Shown here: one piece after another, positions 42,891 through 50,863 of the stretch | Layout of the letters: each line of letters begins with the position of its first letter | How positions within the stretch are numbered: position 1 is the first letter of the stretch | Assembly: GCF_900100875.1 (NCBI RefSeq) | Contig: NZ_FNKQ01000001.1 | Coordinates: 496,001-560,000, forward strand | Direction of reading: 5' to 3' | Source: Halopelagius longus | GTDB taxonomy: Archaea; Halobacteriota; Halobacteria; Halobacteriales; Haloferacaceae | Length of the DNA stretch: 64,000 bases | Translations under genes and position numbers: made by a program | The notes under the pieces: generated by a model | What the model saw: the letters and a program-made list of their open reading frames with translations, nothing else | What the model was told of the DNA's origin: nothing | Databases searched by the model: none

Positions 42891-43430
42891 ATGGTTGATA
42901 TAATCGGCCACGTCGGAATGGCGCTCATCTGGTTGGCCGTCGGATGGTTCCTGTACGCCGAACGGGCGGCGCTCGGATTCGTCGCCCTCGGCGCGCCGTT
43001 CGGCCTGCTTCCGGACATCGACCTCTGGTTGAGCCGGGCGTTTCCGACGGTTCACCACCACGGCATCACGCACACGATACTGTTCGTGAGCGTCGCGGCG
43101 GTGGCCATCGGCGCGATACTCGGAAAGTGGGTCGTGCCGTGGCTCGAAGCCCACTACGTCCCGGCCTCTGAAATCGGCAACCGGTACGCCTACGCCATCG
43201 GCGCGGTGTGGGTGGCGACCCTCAGTCACCTGTTCGCCGACATGCTGTCGGCTCCCGACATCGCTCAACCCATCGAGCCGTTCTGGCCGGTCGTCGGACA
43301 GGCCGTGGGCCTCGACGTGTTCTACTACAACTCCCCGCTCGTCAACTGGGGACTGTTCGTCGCGGGCCTCGTCCTCACGGCTGTCCTCTGGTGGTGGGAC
43401 GACGACGCGCGCGCGGTGGCCGAAGCGTAA
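42891..43430 (+). CDS. Membrane-bound metal-dependent hydrolase (YdjM/DUF457 type)
   Basis: A 179-residue protein with about four hydrophobic helices. The family hallmark is seen as GHVGMALIW near the start, then LLPDIDLWLSRAFPTVHHHG and ITHTILF, then LSHLFADMLSAPDIAQPIEP. The Asp and His residues in these motifs are the predicted metal ligands. Members are annotated as inner-membrane metal-dependent hydrolases without a defined substrate. ATG 42891 is chosen because homologs begin at this methionine; GTG 42807 or ATG 42810 would add a 27-residue non-conserved extension. Confidence 0.85.
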   Translation: MVDIIGHVGMALIWLAVGWFLYAERAALGFVALGAPFGLLPDIDLWLSRAFPTVHHHGITHTILFVSVAAVAIGAILGKWVVPWLEAHYVPASEIGNRYAYAIGAVWVATLSHLFADMLSAPDIAQPIEPFWPVVGQAVGLDVFYYNSPLVNWGLFVAGLVLTAVLWWWDDDARAVAEA

Positions 43431-43495
43431 GTCCCGCACTCGCCCCACCGTCACGATTCTCCGCTCCGCGGGGCGAGCGTCCCGCCGGGGACGGC

Positions 43496-43738
43496 TTACA
43501 GGACGTTGACGCCCAGCGTCGAAAACAGCAGCAGTGCGGCGATGACGACGACGGCGATGGTGACCAGTCGCCACGCCACCTTCAGGACGAGGCGGGCGAC
43601 GAGGATGGCGACGCCGATGGCGACGACGCCGACGAGCAACTGTCCGAGTTGGGTGGCGAGGAGGCCGCCCAGTTGGAGGGGGAGCGTCGCCCACGCGGCG
43701 AGCGTCTGGTCGAGGACCGGTGCGAACGTGGCGGACAT
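43496..43738 (-). CDS. 80-residue two-helix membrane protein
   Basis: The frame reads MSATFAPVLDQTLAAWATLP, then two long hydrophobic segments (about 22-48 and 56-76) with a single Lys-Val-Ala-Trp-Arg turn between, ending in a short LGVNVL tail. It probably forms a membrane hairpin. A CTTATTC box 24-30 bases upstream supports ATG 43738; ATG 43747 is three codons longer. It converges with the YdjM-type gene. The family is not recognised. Confidence 0.7.
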   Translation of the reverse strand: MSATFAPVLDQTLAAWATLPLQLGGLLATQLGQLLVGVVAIGVAILVARLVLKVAWRLVTIAVVVIAALLLFSTLGVNVL

Positions 43739-43761
43739 ACCCAACATATCGGCGCGGGAGA

Positions 43762-43768
43762 GAATAAG
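43762..43768 (-). promoter_or_regulatory. TATA-like box of 80-residue membrane gene
   Basis: CTTATTC on the minus strand, 24-30 bases before ATG 43738. Confidence 0.45.
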
Positions 43769-44175
43769 TCTGTGGGAGGACTGTCTCGCCTCCCCGGACG
43801 ACCGGCGAACGGACGAGTAATCGCCCCGATAACGATACGCCAACTGGTACGTTTCCGACTCCCCCCGACCGTCGCGGGTTGATAAAGTCGCGGGCGCGCG
43901 GACCGGGCCGACCGCCGCGGCGCGAAACTGCAGTTCGAACCCCCCATCTCTTCGGCTGGACGTGACGGCTCCGTCTTTCGATTTTACCAGTCGTAACATT
44001 ACTTTCACTCCGGTCTGAATACCGTTATGTCCGGTTGGGACCTACGGACGTACCGCGCTGTGAACGTGGGCGGGTAGAGTTCGGAATGTATGACAGAGCG
44101 ATGAGAATTTCAGTCAGACATTACCCAATACCGAAGCCTTTACCGAAGCGCCTCCATTCACAAGCCATCGTTACT
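43769..44175. other. Upstream region of ribonucleotide reductase gene
   Basis: This long non-coding region becomes AT-richer toward nrdJ. A direct repeat TACCGAAGC occurs at 44129-44137 and 44141-44149, a 12-base period, around a CTTTACC element that could be the TATA box. I looked for a cobalamin riboswitch and did not recognise one. No other gene is visible. Confidence 0.45.
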
Positions 44176-44247
44176 ATGAACGGAACTGAGCCAGCCATCC
44201 GATTCGAAATCGCCCAGCAACGGGGTGCTGGGGCGGGGGAACAGTAG
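44176..44247 (+). CDS. Candidate 23-residue upstream peptide of nrdJ
   Basis: ATG 44176 opens a frame reading MNGTEPAIRFEIAQQRGAGA and three more residues, ending at TAG 44245-44247, with the nrdJ ATG following directly at 44248. Such an arrangement allows coupled or re-initiated translation. A CTTTACC element 32-40 bases upstream fits a start site near this ATG. It may be a regulatory upstream frame rather than a functional peptide. Confidence is limited. Confidence 0.35.
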   Translation: MNGTEPAIRFEIAQQRGAGAGEQ

Positions 44248-47200
44248 ATGAGTCGCGCGGACATCTCGGCGGACGAGCTGCAGCTGCCGATAAAGCGCAC
44301 CGAGGGGGACACGCTGGAGGACCGTCTGACCGCCAACGCCTACCACAACATCCTGCCGGCGCGGTACCTCCGAAAGGACGCCGACGGCGAACTCGTCGAG
44401 ACGCAGGAGGAGCTGTTCGCTCGCGTCGCCAAGAACATCGCACTCGCGGAAGCCGTCTACGAGGCGGAGAAGCGCGACGCGACTGTCACCGTCACGCCCG
44501 ACCAACTGAAGCCCGACCATCCGCGCCGCGACGAACTGGCGGCGGAAGTGTTCGGTAAGGGTACGGCGGCGGAAGACGACGCGGAGACGGAGCTTTCCGT
44601 CTACAACGTCAACAAGTTCGCCTACGACACCGTCGTCCCCGAACTCCCCGAGGAGATTCGCGCCGAAGTCGAGGCGAAGCGCGAGGAGTTCCAGGAGATG
44701 ATGGAGTCGCTGTCGTTCATGCCGAACTCGCCGACGCTCATGAACGCCGGCGACGAACTCCAGCAGCTCTCCGCGTGTTTCGTCGACTCGCCCGACGACG
44801 ACATCACCGACATCCACCAGACGGCGAAGGAGGCCGCCGAAGTGTTCCAGTCCGGCGGCGGCATGGGGTACGCCTTCTGGCGACTCCGCCCGTACGGCGA
44901 CGCCGTGGGTTCGACCGGCGGCATCGCCTCCGGGCCCATCACGTTCATGCGGACGTACGACCAGATGTGCGAAACCATCGCACAGGGCGGCGCGCGCCGC
45001 GGCGCGCAGATGGGGGTCATGCGCGTCAGCCACCCCGACGTCATCCAGTTCATCCACGCGAAGAACAAGGACGTCTCGCTCGCGCACTCGCTTCGCCTGA
45101 ACGACCCCGACGACTTCACGCACAACTCCTTCGCCGACGCACTGGAGGAGGCGCGCGAACTCATCGACGAGGAGGGGCGCGTCCCCAAGCACCTCCGCAA
45201 CGCCGTCGAGGGCCATCTCTCTAACTTCAACATCTCCGTCGGCATCACCGACGACTTCATGGACGCCCTCTTCGCGGGCGAGGAGTTCACCTTCACGAAC
45301 CCCCGAACCGAGGAACCGCACGTCGCCACGCCGGAGACGAAGGAGATATACGAGATGTTCGGCCTCGGCGAGTACGTCGAAGTCGGCGAAGTGCTCTCCA
45401 TCCCGGCGGAGGAACTGTGGGACCACATGGTCGAGGGCGCGTGGGAGAACGGCGAACCCGGCGTCATCTACCTCGAACGCGTCAACAAGGAGCACTCCTT
45501 CGACGTGGAGGAGCACCCCGACCACCGCATCCTCGCGACGAACCCCTGCGGGGAACAGCCCCTCGAAGAGTACGAGGCGTGTAACCTCGGCCACATCAAC
45601 CTCTCGACGCTCGCCGACCTCGACGCGCCCGACTGGCGCGTCTGGTACGACGACCACGGCGACGAGTACGACAGTATCGACGACGCCGTCGACGCCTTCC
45701 TCGAAGAGGCCATCGACTGGGAGGAGTTCGACCACCGCATCGAGTACGGCACCCGCTTCCTCGAGAACGTCGTCACGATGTCGGACTTCCCCGTCGACAA
45801 AATCGAACAGAAGGTGCGCGACATGCGCAAAATCGGCCTCGGCATCATGGGACTGGCCCAGCTGTACATCCAGCTCGGCATCAAGTACGGCTCCGACGCC
45901 GGAAACGAAGTCGCAGAGCAGCTGATGACCCACATCAACCACGAGTCGAAGTGGGCCAGCCACGAACTCGCCGAGGAGCGCGGTAGCTTCAACGAGTGGG
46001 GCGACTCCAAGTACGCGAACCCGACGGAGTACCGCGAGTGGTTCGAAAAGCAGACCGGCCTCGACGCCGACGACTGGGCCGATGGTTTCGCGCTTCGGAA
46101 CCACAACACGACGACCATCGCGCCGACGGGCACCACCTCGATGATCGGCAACACGACGGGTGGCTGCGAACCCATCTACAACGTCGCCTACTACAAGAAC
46201 GTCTCCGACGACGTGCAGGGCGACGAGATGCTCGTCGAGTTCGACGACTACTTCCTCCGGGTGTTGGAGGCCAACGACATCGACGTCGAGGAGGTCAAAC
46301 GGGAGGCCCAAGAGCAGATGGCCAACAACGAGTTCGACGGCGTCTCCTCGCTCTCGACCGTTCCGGAGGCCATCACCGAGCTGTTCGTCGTCACCTCCGA
46401 CCTCTCGGGCAAACAGCACGCCGCCGTGCAGTGCGCCTGTCAGAACGGCGTCGACTCCGCCATCTCGAAGACGTGTAACTTCCCGAACTCCGCGACGCGG
46501 GAGGACATGGACGAGGTGTACCGCTACATCTACAAGAACGGCGGGAAGGGCGTCACCGTCTACCGCGACGGCACCCGCTCGAAGCAGGTGCTGACGACGC
46601 GCGCGAAGAACGCCGACTTCGCCGACGAGGGCGAGGCCGCGGAGACCCTCGTCGAACAGATGGAGGAGGTGTTCGGCGGTCTGGAGGGCTTCCTCGACAA
46701 CGAGGAGGTCCGCGCCGCACTCGACGGCGAAGTCGAACGCCTGCTCGCGGAGGCCGACGGCGACGTGGAACTCGGCTCGAAGCGTCCCCGTCCCGACGTC
46801 CTCTACGGCGTCACCCAGCGCATCGACACCGGCTACGGGAAACTGTACGTCAACATCAACGAGGACGAACACGGCCGACCGTTCGAGCTGTTCGCCAACA
46901 TCGGCAACTCCGGCGGCTTCACCGCCTCGTTCACCGAGTCGCTCGCGAAGACCATCTCGACGGCGCTCCGGACGGGCGTCGACCCCGAGGAGATCGCCAG
47001 CGAACTGCAGGGCATCCGCAGTCCGAAGGTGGCGTGGGACAAAGGAGAGCAGATAAACTCCATCCCCGACGCCATCGGCACGGCGATGCGCCGCTACCTC
47101 GACGGCGAGATAGACGAGGGCTACCCGCAACAGAAGAACCTCACGGAGGTTTCCGAGGAAGCGAACCTCGGCGAACCCGAACCCGAAGCCGACGGCGGCG

Positions 47201-47379
47201 CGGCCGTCGCCGACTCGCCGAACGCCGACTCCCCGGACGCCGACTCGAAGTCCTCGGACGCGATGGACGACTTACTCGCCGCGGGCGAGAGTCCCGAGTG
47301 TCCCGAGTGTAACAGCATGACGCTGTACTACTCCGAAGGCTGCAAGACCTGCGAGTCCTGCGGCTGGTCGGAGTGCTGA
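44248..47379 (+). CDS. nrdJ: Adenosylcobalamin-dependent (class II) ribonucleotide reductase
   Basis: A 1043-residue enzyme that reduces ribonucleotides to deoxyribonucleotides using adenosylcobalamin. The core has NSPTLMNAG, QLSACFVDS with the first redox Cys, NPCGEQPLEEYEACNLG with the thiyl Cys and Glu, and APTGTTSMIGNTTGGCEP. A ~90-residue acidic linker leads to a C-terminal zinc ribbon with SPECPECNSMTLYYSEGC and KTCESCGWSEC. No intein is present. The start follows a 23-codon frame without a gap. No class Ia or III reductase genes are adjacent. Confidence 0.96.
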   Translation: MSRADISADELQLPIKRTEGDTLEDRLTANAYHNILPARYLRKDADGELVETQEELFARVAKNIALAEAVYEAEKRDATVTVTPDQLKPDHPRRDELAAEVFGKGTAAEDDAETELSVYNVNKFAYDTVVPELPEEIRAEVEAKREEFQEMMESLSFMPNSPTLMNAGDELQQLSACFVDSPDDDITDIHQTAKEAAEVFQSGGGMGYAFWRLRPYGDAVGSTGGIASGPITFMRTYDQMCETIAQGGARRGAQMGVMRVSHPDVIQFIHAKNKDVSLAHSLRLNDPDDFTHNSFADALEEARELIDEEGRVPKHLRNAVEGHLSNFNISVGITDDFMDALFAGEEFTFTNPRTEEPHVATPETKEIYEMFGLGEYVEVGEVLSIPAEELWDHMVEGAWENGEPGVIYLERVNKEHSFDVEEHPDHRILATNPCGEQPLEEYEACNLGHINLSTLADLDAPDWRVWYDDHGDEYDSIDDAVDAFLEEAIDWEEFDHRIEYGTRFLENVVTMSDFPVDKIEQKVRDMRKIGLGIMGLAQLYIQLGIKYGSDAGNEVAEQLMTHINHESKWASHELAEERGSFNEWGDSKYANPTEYREWFEKQTGLDADDWADGFALRNHNTTTIAPTGTTSMIGNTTGGCEPIYNVAYYKNVSDDVQGDEMLVEFDDYFLRVLEANDIDVEEVKREAQEQMANNEFDGVSSLSTVPEAITELFVVTSDLSGKQHAAVQCACQNGVDSAISKTCNFPNSATREDMDEVYRYIYKNGGKGVTVYRDGTRSKQVLTTRAKNADFADEGEAAETLVEQMEEVFGGLEGFLDNEEVRAALDGEVERLLAEADGDVELGSKRPRPDVLYGVTQRIDTGYGKLYVNINEDEHGRPFELFANIGNSGGFTASFTESLAKTISTALRTGVDPEEIASELQGIRSPKVAWDKGEQINSIPDAIGTAMRRYLDGEIDEGYPQQKNLTEVSEEANLGEPEPEADGGAAVADSPNADSPDADSKSSDAMDDLLAAGESPECPECNSMTLYYSEGCKTCESCGWSEC

Positions 47380-47522
47380 ACTGAGCGACCCGTAACCGCT
47401 CCGTTCGCCGTTCTTTCTCTCTCCGTTCTCCCGTCTCTCTTCGACGCCGACTCCGATTCCGACGCTCGCACCGACGCCGCCGGAGAGAAACAGTGACGTG
47501 CGCCGCGTCCCTCGCCGCGAGC

Positions 47523-47639
47523 ATGGACCAGACGGGTCGCCCCTGTCCGCTCTGCGGCGAGTCGATGCACCGCCGCCACTGCAAGTACGTCTGCCCGCAA
47601 CACGGCGTCGTCTACGACTGCAGCGACACGTTCTGGTGA
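47523..47639 (+). CDS. 38-residue CPxCG-type zinc protein
   Basis: The frame reads MDQTGRPCPLCGESMHRRHC and then KYVCPQHGVVYDCSDTFW. It has CPLCG, a Cys after HRRH, a CPQHG knuckle and a late Cys, enough ligands for one or two zinc sites. Such very small zinc-finger proteins are common in haloarchaea, and this one resembles, from memory, the group named after HVO_2523. It lies between nrdJ and crtB on the same strand. Partner and role are unknown. Confidence 0.7.
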   Translation: MDQTGRPCPLCGESMHRRHCKYVCPQHGVVYDCSDTFW

Positions 47640-47683
47640 CTCCTCTCGAATCCGACCGGTCGGTTTCTGAGGGGAACTAACTG

Positions 47684-47689
47684 TTATGT
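47684..47689 (+). promoter_or_regulatory. TATA-like box of crtB transcript
   Basis: TTATGT lies 28-33 bases before the ATG of the short upstream frame at 47717, suggesting the message starts at or very near that ATG rather than at crtB. Confidence 0.4.
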
Positions 47690-47716
47690 CGTTGTAATCA
47701 CTAGTCAAGTAGTACC

Positions 47717-47776
47717 ATGTCTCAGGGGACGAGTGTTCGAGGAGACGTCCGGCCCCCGCACCGTGGACGATGGTGA
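47717..47776 (+). CDS. Candidate 19-residue upstream frame overlapping crtB start
   Basis: ATG 47717 opens a frame reading MSQGTSVRGDVRPPHRGRW that stops at TGA 47774-47776, seven bases inside crtB. With a TATA-like box 28-33 bases ahead, it would be the first frame on a leaderless message, so crtB would depend on re-initiation. It could regulate carotenoid synthesis or be chance. Confidence 0.3.
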   Translation: MSQGTSVRGDVRPPHRGRW

Positions 47777-48807
47777 GACGGGACCACGTCAGACGGAGCA
47801 AGGAGATACAGCGCAGGACCGGAAAGACGTTTTACCTCGCGACGCGCGTCCTCCCGCGGCGCGTGAGGCGCGCGACGTACGTGCTGTACGCGTTTTTCAG
47901 AGTCGCCGACGAAATCGTAGACGACGCCGCCGGCGCGACGCCCGCCGAACAACGGGCGGAGTTAGAGCGACTCCGCGCGGCGGCCCTCGGACGGCGCGAC
48001 ACCGACGACCCGGTGCTCTCGGCGTTCGCGGACCTCCGCGAGGAGTACGGCGTACGGGAGTCGGACGTGAACGCGTTCGTCGACGCGATGCTGTCCGACG
48101 TCTCGACGGGTCGCTACGAGACGTACGAGCAACTGGAGTCGTACATGGACGGGTCGGCGGCGGCCGTCGGTCGGATGATGACGACCATCATGGACCCCGG
48201 CGGGGCGGCGGTCGAACGGGCGCGCCCGCACGCGACGGCCCTCGGCGAGGCGTTCCAGATGTCGAACTTCCTGCGCGACGTGCGGGAGGACGTCGTCGAA
48301 CTCGACCGGATATACCTCCCGAGGGAGACGCTCGACCGACACGGCGTCTCGGAGGCGCAACTGCGGTCGTTCGACTGCGACGAGAACTTTCGGGCGGCGA
48401 TGCGCGAGGAGATGCGCCGCACCGAACGGTTGTACCGAACGGGCGTCGCGGGCATCGAGTACCTCCCGGAGGACTGCCAGTTCGCGGTCCTACTCTCGGC
48501 GGTGCTGTACGCCGACCACCACCGAGAGATTCGGCGGCGAGACTACGACGTCCTCTCGGAGACGCCGTCGCTTTCGACCCGCCGGAAACTCCTGTTGCTC
48601 GCGAAGACGCGAGCGTACTGGGCCGTCGAGAGCGACCCCGTGGCCGTGTTTCGGGCGGTGAGCGCCGTCACCTACCCCGAGCAGGCCGACCCGACGGGAC
48701 GCGAACACGGCCCGTCGAACCCCGGACCGGCGTGGTCGCTCGGCGCACCGTGCGTCCTCGGCAGGCGAGTGGCGGATTGGGTCCAGTACCTCACCAGAAG
48801 CGAGTAA
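47770..48807 (+). CDS. crtB: Phytoene synthase
   Basis: A 345-residue enzyme that joins two geranylgeranyl diphosphates to phytoene, the first committed step to carotenoids. The two aspartate-rich motifs are present: ADEIVDD (about 46-52) and NFLRDVREDVVELDRIYLP (about 163-181). YVLYAFFRVADE and GRYETYEQLESYMDGSAAAV are family signatures. Start MVRRDHVRRSKEIQRRTGKT fits haloarchaeal CrtB proteins. The gene faces crtD-lyeJ-cruF, which complete bacterioruberin synthesis, with two small or intermediate genes between. Confidence 0.93.
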   Translation: MVRRDHVRRSKEIQRRTGKTFYLATRVLPRRVRRATYVLYAFFRVADEIVDDAAGATPAEQRAELERLRAAALGRRDTDDPVLSAFADLREEYGVRESDVNAFVDAMLSDVSTGRYETYEQLESYMDGSAAAVGRMMTTIMDPGGAAVERARPHATALGEAFQMSNFLRDVREDVVELDRIYLPRETLDRHGVSEAQLRSFDCDENFRAAMREEMRRTERLYRTGVAGIEYLPEDCQFAVLLSAVLYADHHREIRRRDYDVLSETPSLSTRRKLLLLAKTRAYWAVESDPVAVFRAVSAVTYPEQADPTGREHGPSNPGPAWSLGAPCVLGRRVADWVQYLTRSE

Positions 48808-48855
48808 CGACTCGGCTCCGTCTCCCGGCCGTCCCCGTCGAAGCGCCCCGGCGAA

Positions 48856-49092
48856 TCACTCGGTCGAACCGCCGGACCCGACGGCGACGAAACTGGCGAG
48901 TACGGCCGACCCCGAGACGATTGCGACGGCGGTACCTGCGACGCCGGCGACGGTGAACGCCAGTTTGTTCTCGTATCCCGTCAGCGCGAGTCCAGCCTCG
49001 GAGAGGGCGACGGCCCCGACGCCGAGCAGAAACGCACAGACCAACAGCCAGCGACGAATCGAGCGGAGCAACGCGTCCGTGTCGGAGGGCAT
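48856..49092 (-). CDS. 78-residue two-helix membrane protein
   Basis: The frame starts MPSDTDALLRSIRRWLLVC and has two hydrophobic helices (about 14-34 and 42-70) separated by a polar GYENK turn, ending in a Gly/Ser tail. It converges with crtB and follows cruF on the same strand with a 78-base gap, so it could be the last gene of the carotenoid operon. The family is not recognised. ATG 49092 is favoured over a 17-residue extension from 49143. Confidence 0.65.
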   Translation of the reverse strand: MPSDTDALLRSIRRWLLVCAFLLGVGAVALSEAGLALTGYENKLAFTVAGVAGTAVAIVSGSAVLASFVAVGSGGSTE

Positions 49093-49170
49093 CGGTGGCG
49101 CTTCGGAAATGCGAACAATCAGTCTACCGGTACGGTTCGTCACGCACTCTCCGTGGACCGGAACTGTAAC

Positions 49171-50028
49171 TCACCGCCGCACCCGGAGCAGTCGCGCGTC
49201 GAACCGCTCTGTCTTCAGCAGTCCGACGCCGAAGGCGGCGGCGACGGCGACGGCCGCCCAGTTGCCGAACCACGCGTTTATCGCGCCCCAGAGGATGACG
49301 AACGACACCATGTCGTCGAGCATGAACTCGCAGTTTTCGAGTCGCGAGAGGAGGGCGCGGCGGTCGTACGCCCAATCGAGGGCGACGACGGCGACGGCGG
49401 CGCTCAGAAGCCACCCCGCGTAGTTCGAGAGGGGGACGCCGTAGAACGCGCCCCCGCCGGGGTACACCCAGAAGCCGAGGGCCACCGCGCCGGGGTCTAA
49501 GACGAGGTCCATCGCCACTACCGCCGCAATGACGGCGACGAGTCGAACCGCCCCGTTCTCGGCGCGTTCGCCGAGGAGCAACAGACAGAGCAGGTAGGCG
49601 TTCATCACCAACGGAATGAAGAACACGGGGAGGCCGAGGGGGACGCCGCCGACCGTCGGCCCGAGTTCGACGCCGTAGAAGAACTCCCCGTACGGAACGC
49701 CGGTTCGGACGCCGACGGACTCGATACCGTAGGCGTACAGCGTCAGGAGTCCGACGCCCGTCGCCGCCCGGCGGTCGGTGGCGGGAAGCGCACCGACGAG
49801 CAAGGGAGCGCGCATCACGACGGTCCCGAGCAACACGAGGGCGGCGTTGAACGCGAGGGGGTCCGGCAGGAGGCCCTCGGCGCTCGCGACGAGCAGAATC
49901 GCGCCGTTCAGCGGGAAGAACACCGAGATGGTGAAGCGGTTCTCGCGGACGAGGCGGTCCAACCGGTCCTCCCACTCCGCGCGCGTCCGCGGCAGTCCCC
50001 CCCAGAGCGTCAGTCCCGACTCACCCAT
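49171..50028 (-). CDS. cruF: Bisanhydrobacterioruberin hydratase CruF
   Basis: A 285-residue integral membrane protein with about seven hydrophobic helices. CruF adds water to the psi-end of bisanhydrobacterioruberin, the last step to bacterioruberin. The family (carotenoid biosynthesis, DUF422-like) signatures are visible as GVPYGEFFYGVELGPTVGG, PLVMNAYL, and LVLDPGAVALGFWVYPGGGA. The ATG overlaps the lyeJ stop, and GGAGG lies 7 bases upstream (50036-50040), showing tight translational coupling. Confidence 0.9.
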   Translation of the reverse strand: MGESGLTLWGGLPRTRAEWEDRLDRLVRENRFTISVFFPLNGAILLVASAEGLLPDPLAFNAALVLLGTVVMRAPLLVGALPATDRRAATGVGLLTLYAYGIESVGVRTGVPYGEFFYGVELGPTVGGVPLGLPVFFIPLVMNAYLLCLLLLGERAENGAVRLVAVIAAVVAMDLVLDPGAVALGFWVYPGGGAFYGVPLSNYAGWLLSAAVAVVALDWAYDRRALLSRLENCEFMLDDMVSFVILWGAINAWFGNWAAVAVAAAFGVGLLKTERFDARLLRVRR

Positions 50029-50863
50029 TGACCAACCTCCAGAGTGCGCCGAGGGTGAGCGTCGCCCCGACGACGGTGTTCAACGCGGGGTACCACCAGT
50101 ACGCCCGTTCGACGTCGACCCCCGACCGGAAGACGGCGAAGACGGCGACGGGGTACGCAGAGAGGAGTGCGCCGAGGCGAACGTCCACGAGGGCGAACGC
50201 GGCGGCGGCGGCGAGCCAACAGGCGAGACAGTACGCGTACGTCCGCGTCTCCCCGAGGAACGTCGCCGTCGTCCGAACGCCCGCCTCGCGGTCCGGTTCG
50301 ACGTCCGGAATCGCCGAGAACGTGTGCATCCCCATCGCCCAGAACCACGCGCCGACGAGGGCGGCGACGGGCGGGTGCGTCCCGGCGACGGCGGCGAACG
50401 CGGCGGCCCCCGGCAAGATGTAGAGACCGTTCGAGAGCGAGTCGAGGAACGGCGTCGTCTTGAACCGGAGCGGAGGTGCGCTGTACTCCGTCCCGAGGAA
50501 GAAGAAGCCCGCGAGGTACGGCCACGCGACTCGCGGGAGGGCGAGGAACGTCGCCGCGCCGAGGAGTCCGCAGGCGACGACGACGGCCGCGACGGACGGG
50601 TCGCCGCGCCACCGCGCCTCCCGGTCGTCTTTCTTCGGGTTCGCGGCGTCTATCTCCGCGTCGAAGGCGTCGTTGACGCCGTAGAGGTAGACGTTCGCCG
50701 GCAGGAGGAAGTACGCGAACGCGACGGCGGTGCCGGGGGTAACCAGGTCGGCGACGCTCTCGGCGGCGAACGCGACGCCGACGAGGACGGGGCCCGCGAG
50801 GTAGAGCCAAAAGCGCGGCCGAGAGAGCGCGAGCAGGTACCGGAGCCGGCCGGGGTCGCTCAT
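50021..50863 (-). CDS. lyeJ: Lycopene elongase/hydratase (UbiA-type prenyltransferase)
   Basis: A 280-residue membrane prenyltransferase that adds C5 units to lycopene and hydrates the ends, making the C50 backbone of bacterioruberin. The UbiA aspartate-rich motif is NDAFDAEIDAANPKKDDRE (about 75-95), and the second motif reads HTFSAIPDVEPDREAGVRT. About eight hydrophobic helices are present. ATG 50863 overlaps the crtD stop (ATGA), and its own stop overlaps cruF by eight bases. The order crtD-lyeJ-cruF matches that known in Haloarcula. Confidence 0.9.
   Translation of the reverse strand: MSDPGRLRYLLALSRPRFWLYLAGPVLVGVAFAAESVADLVTPGTAVAFAYFLLPANVYLYGVNDAFDAEIDAANPKKDDREARWRGDPSVAAVVVACGLLGAATFLALPRVAWPYLAGFFFLGTEYSAPPLRFKTTPFLDSLSNGLYILPGAAAFAAVAGTHPPVAALVGAWFWAMGMHTFSAIPDVEPDREAGVRTTATFLGETRTYAYCLACWLAAAAAFALVDVRLGALLSAYPVAVFAVFRSGVDVERAYWWYPALNTVVGATLTLGALWRLVNG

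Noticed and set aside
43769-44175. Cobalamin riboswitch ahead of the B12-dependent reductase
   Set aside because: I searched for the conserved B12-box pattern by eye and found none.
44158-47130. 990-codon minus-strand frame opposite nrdJ
   Set aside because: Composition is Val/Leu/Arg/Asp-biased antisense of an obvious ribonucleotide reductase; no motifs.
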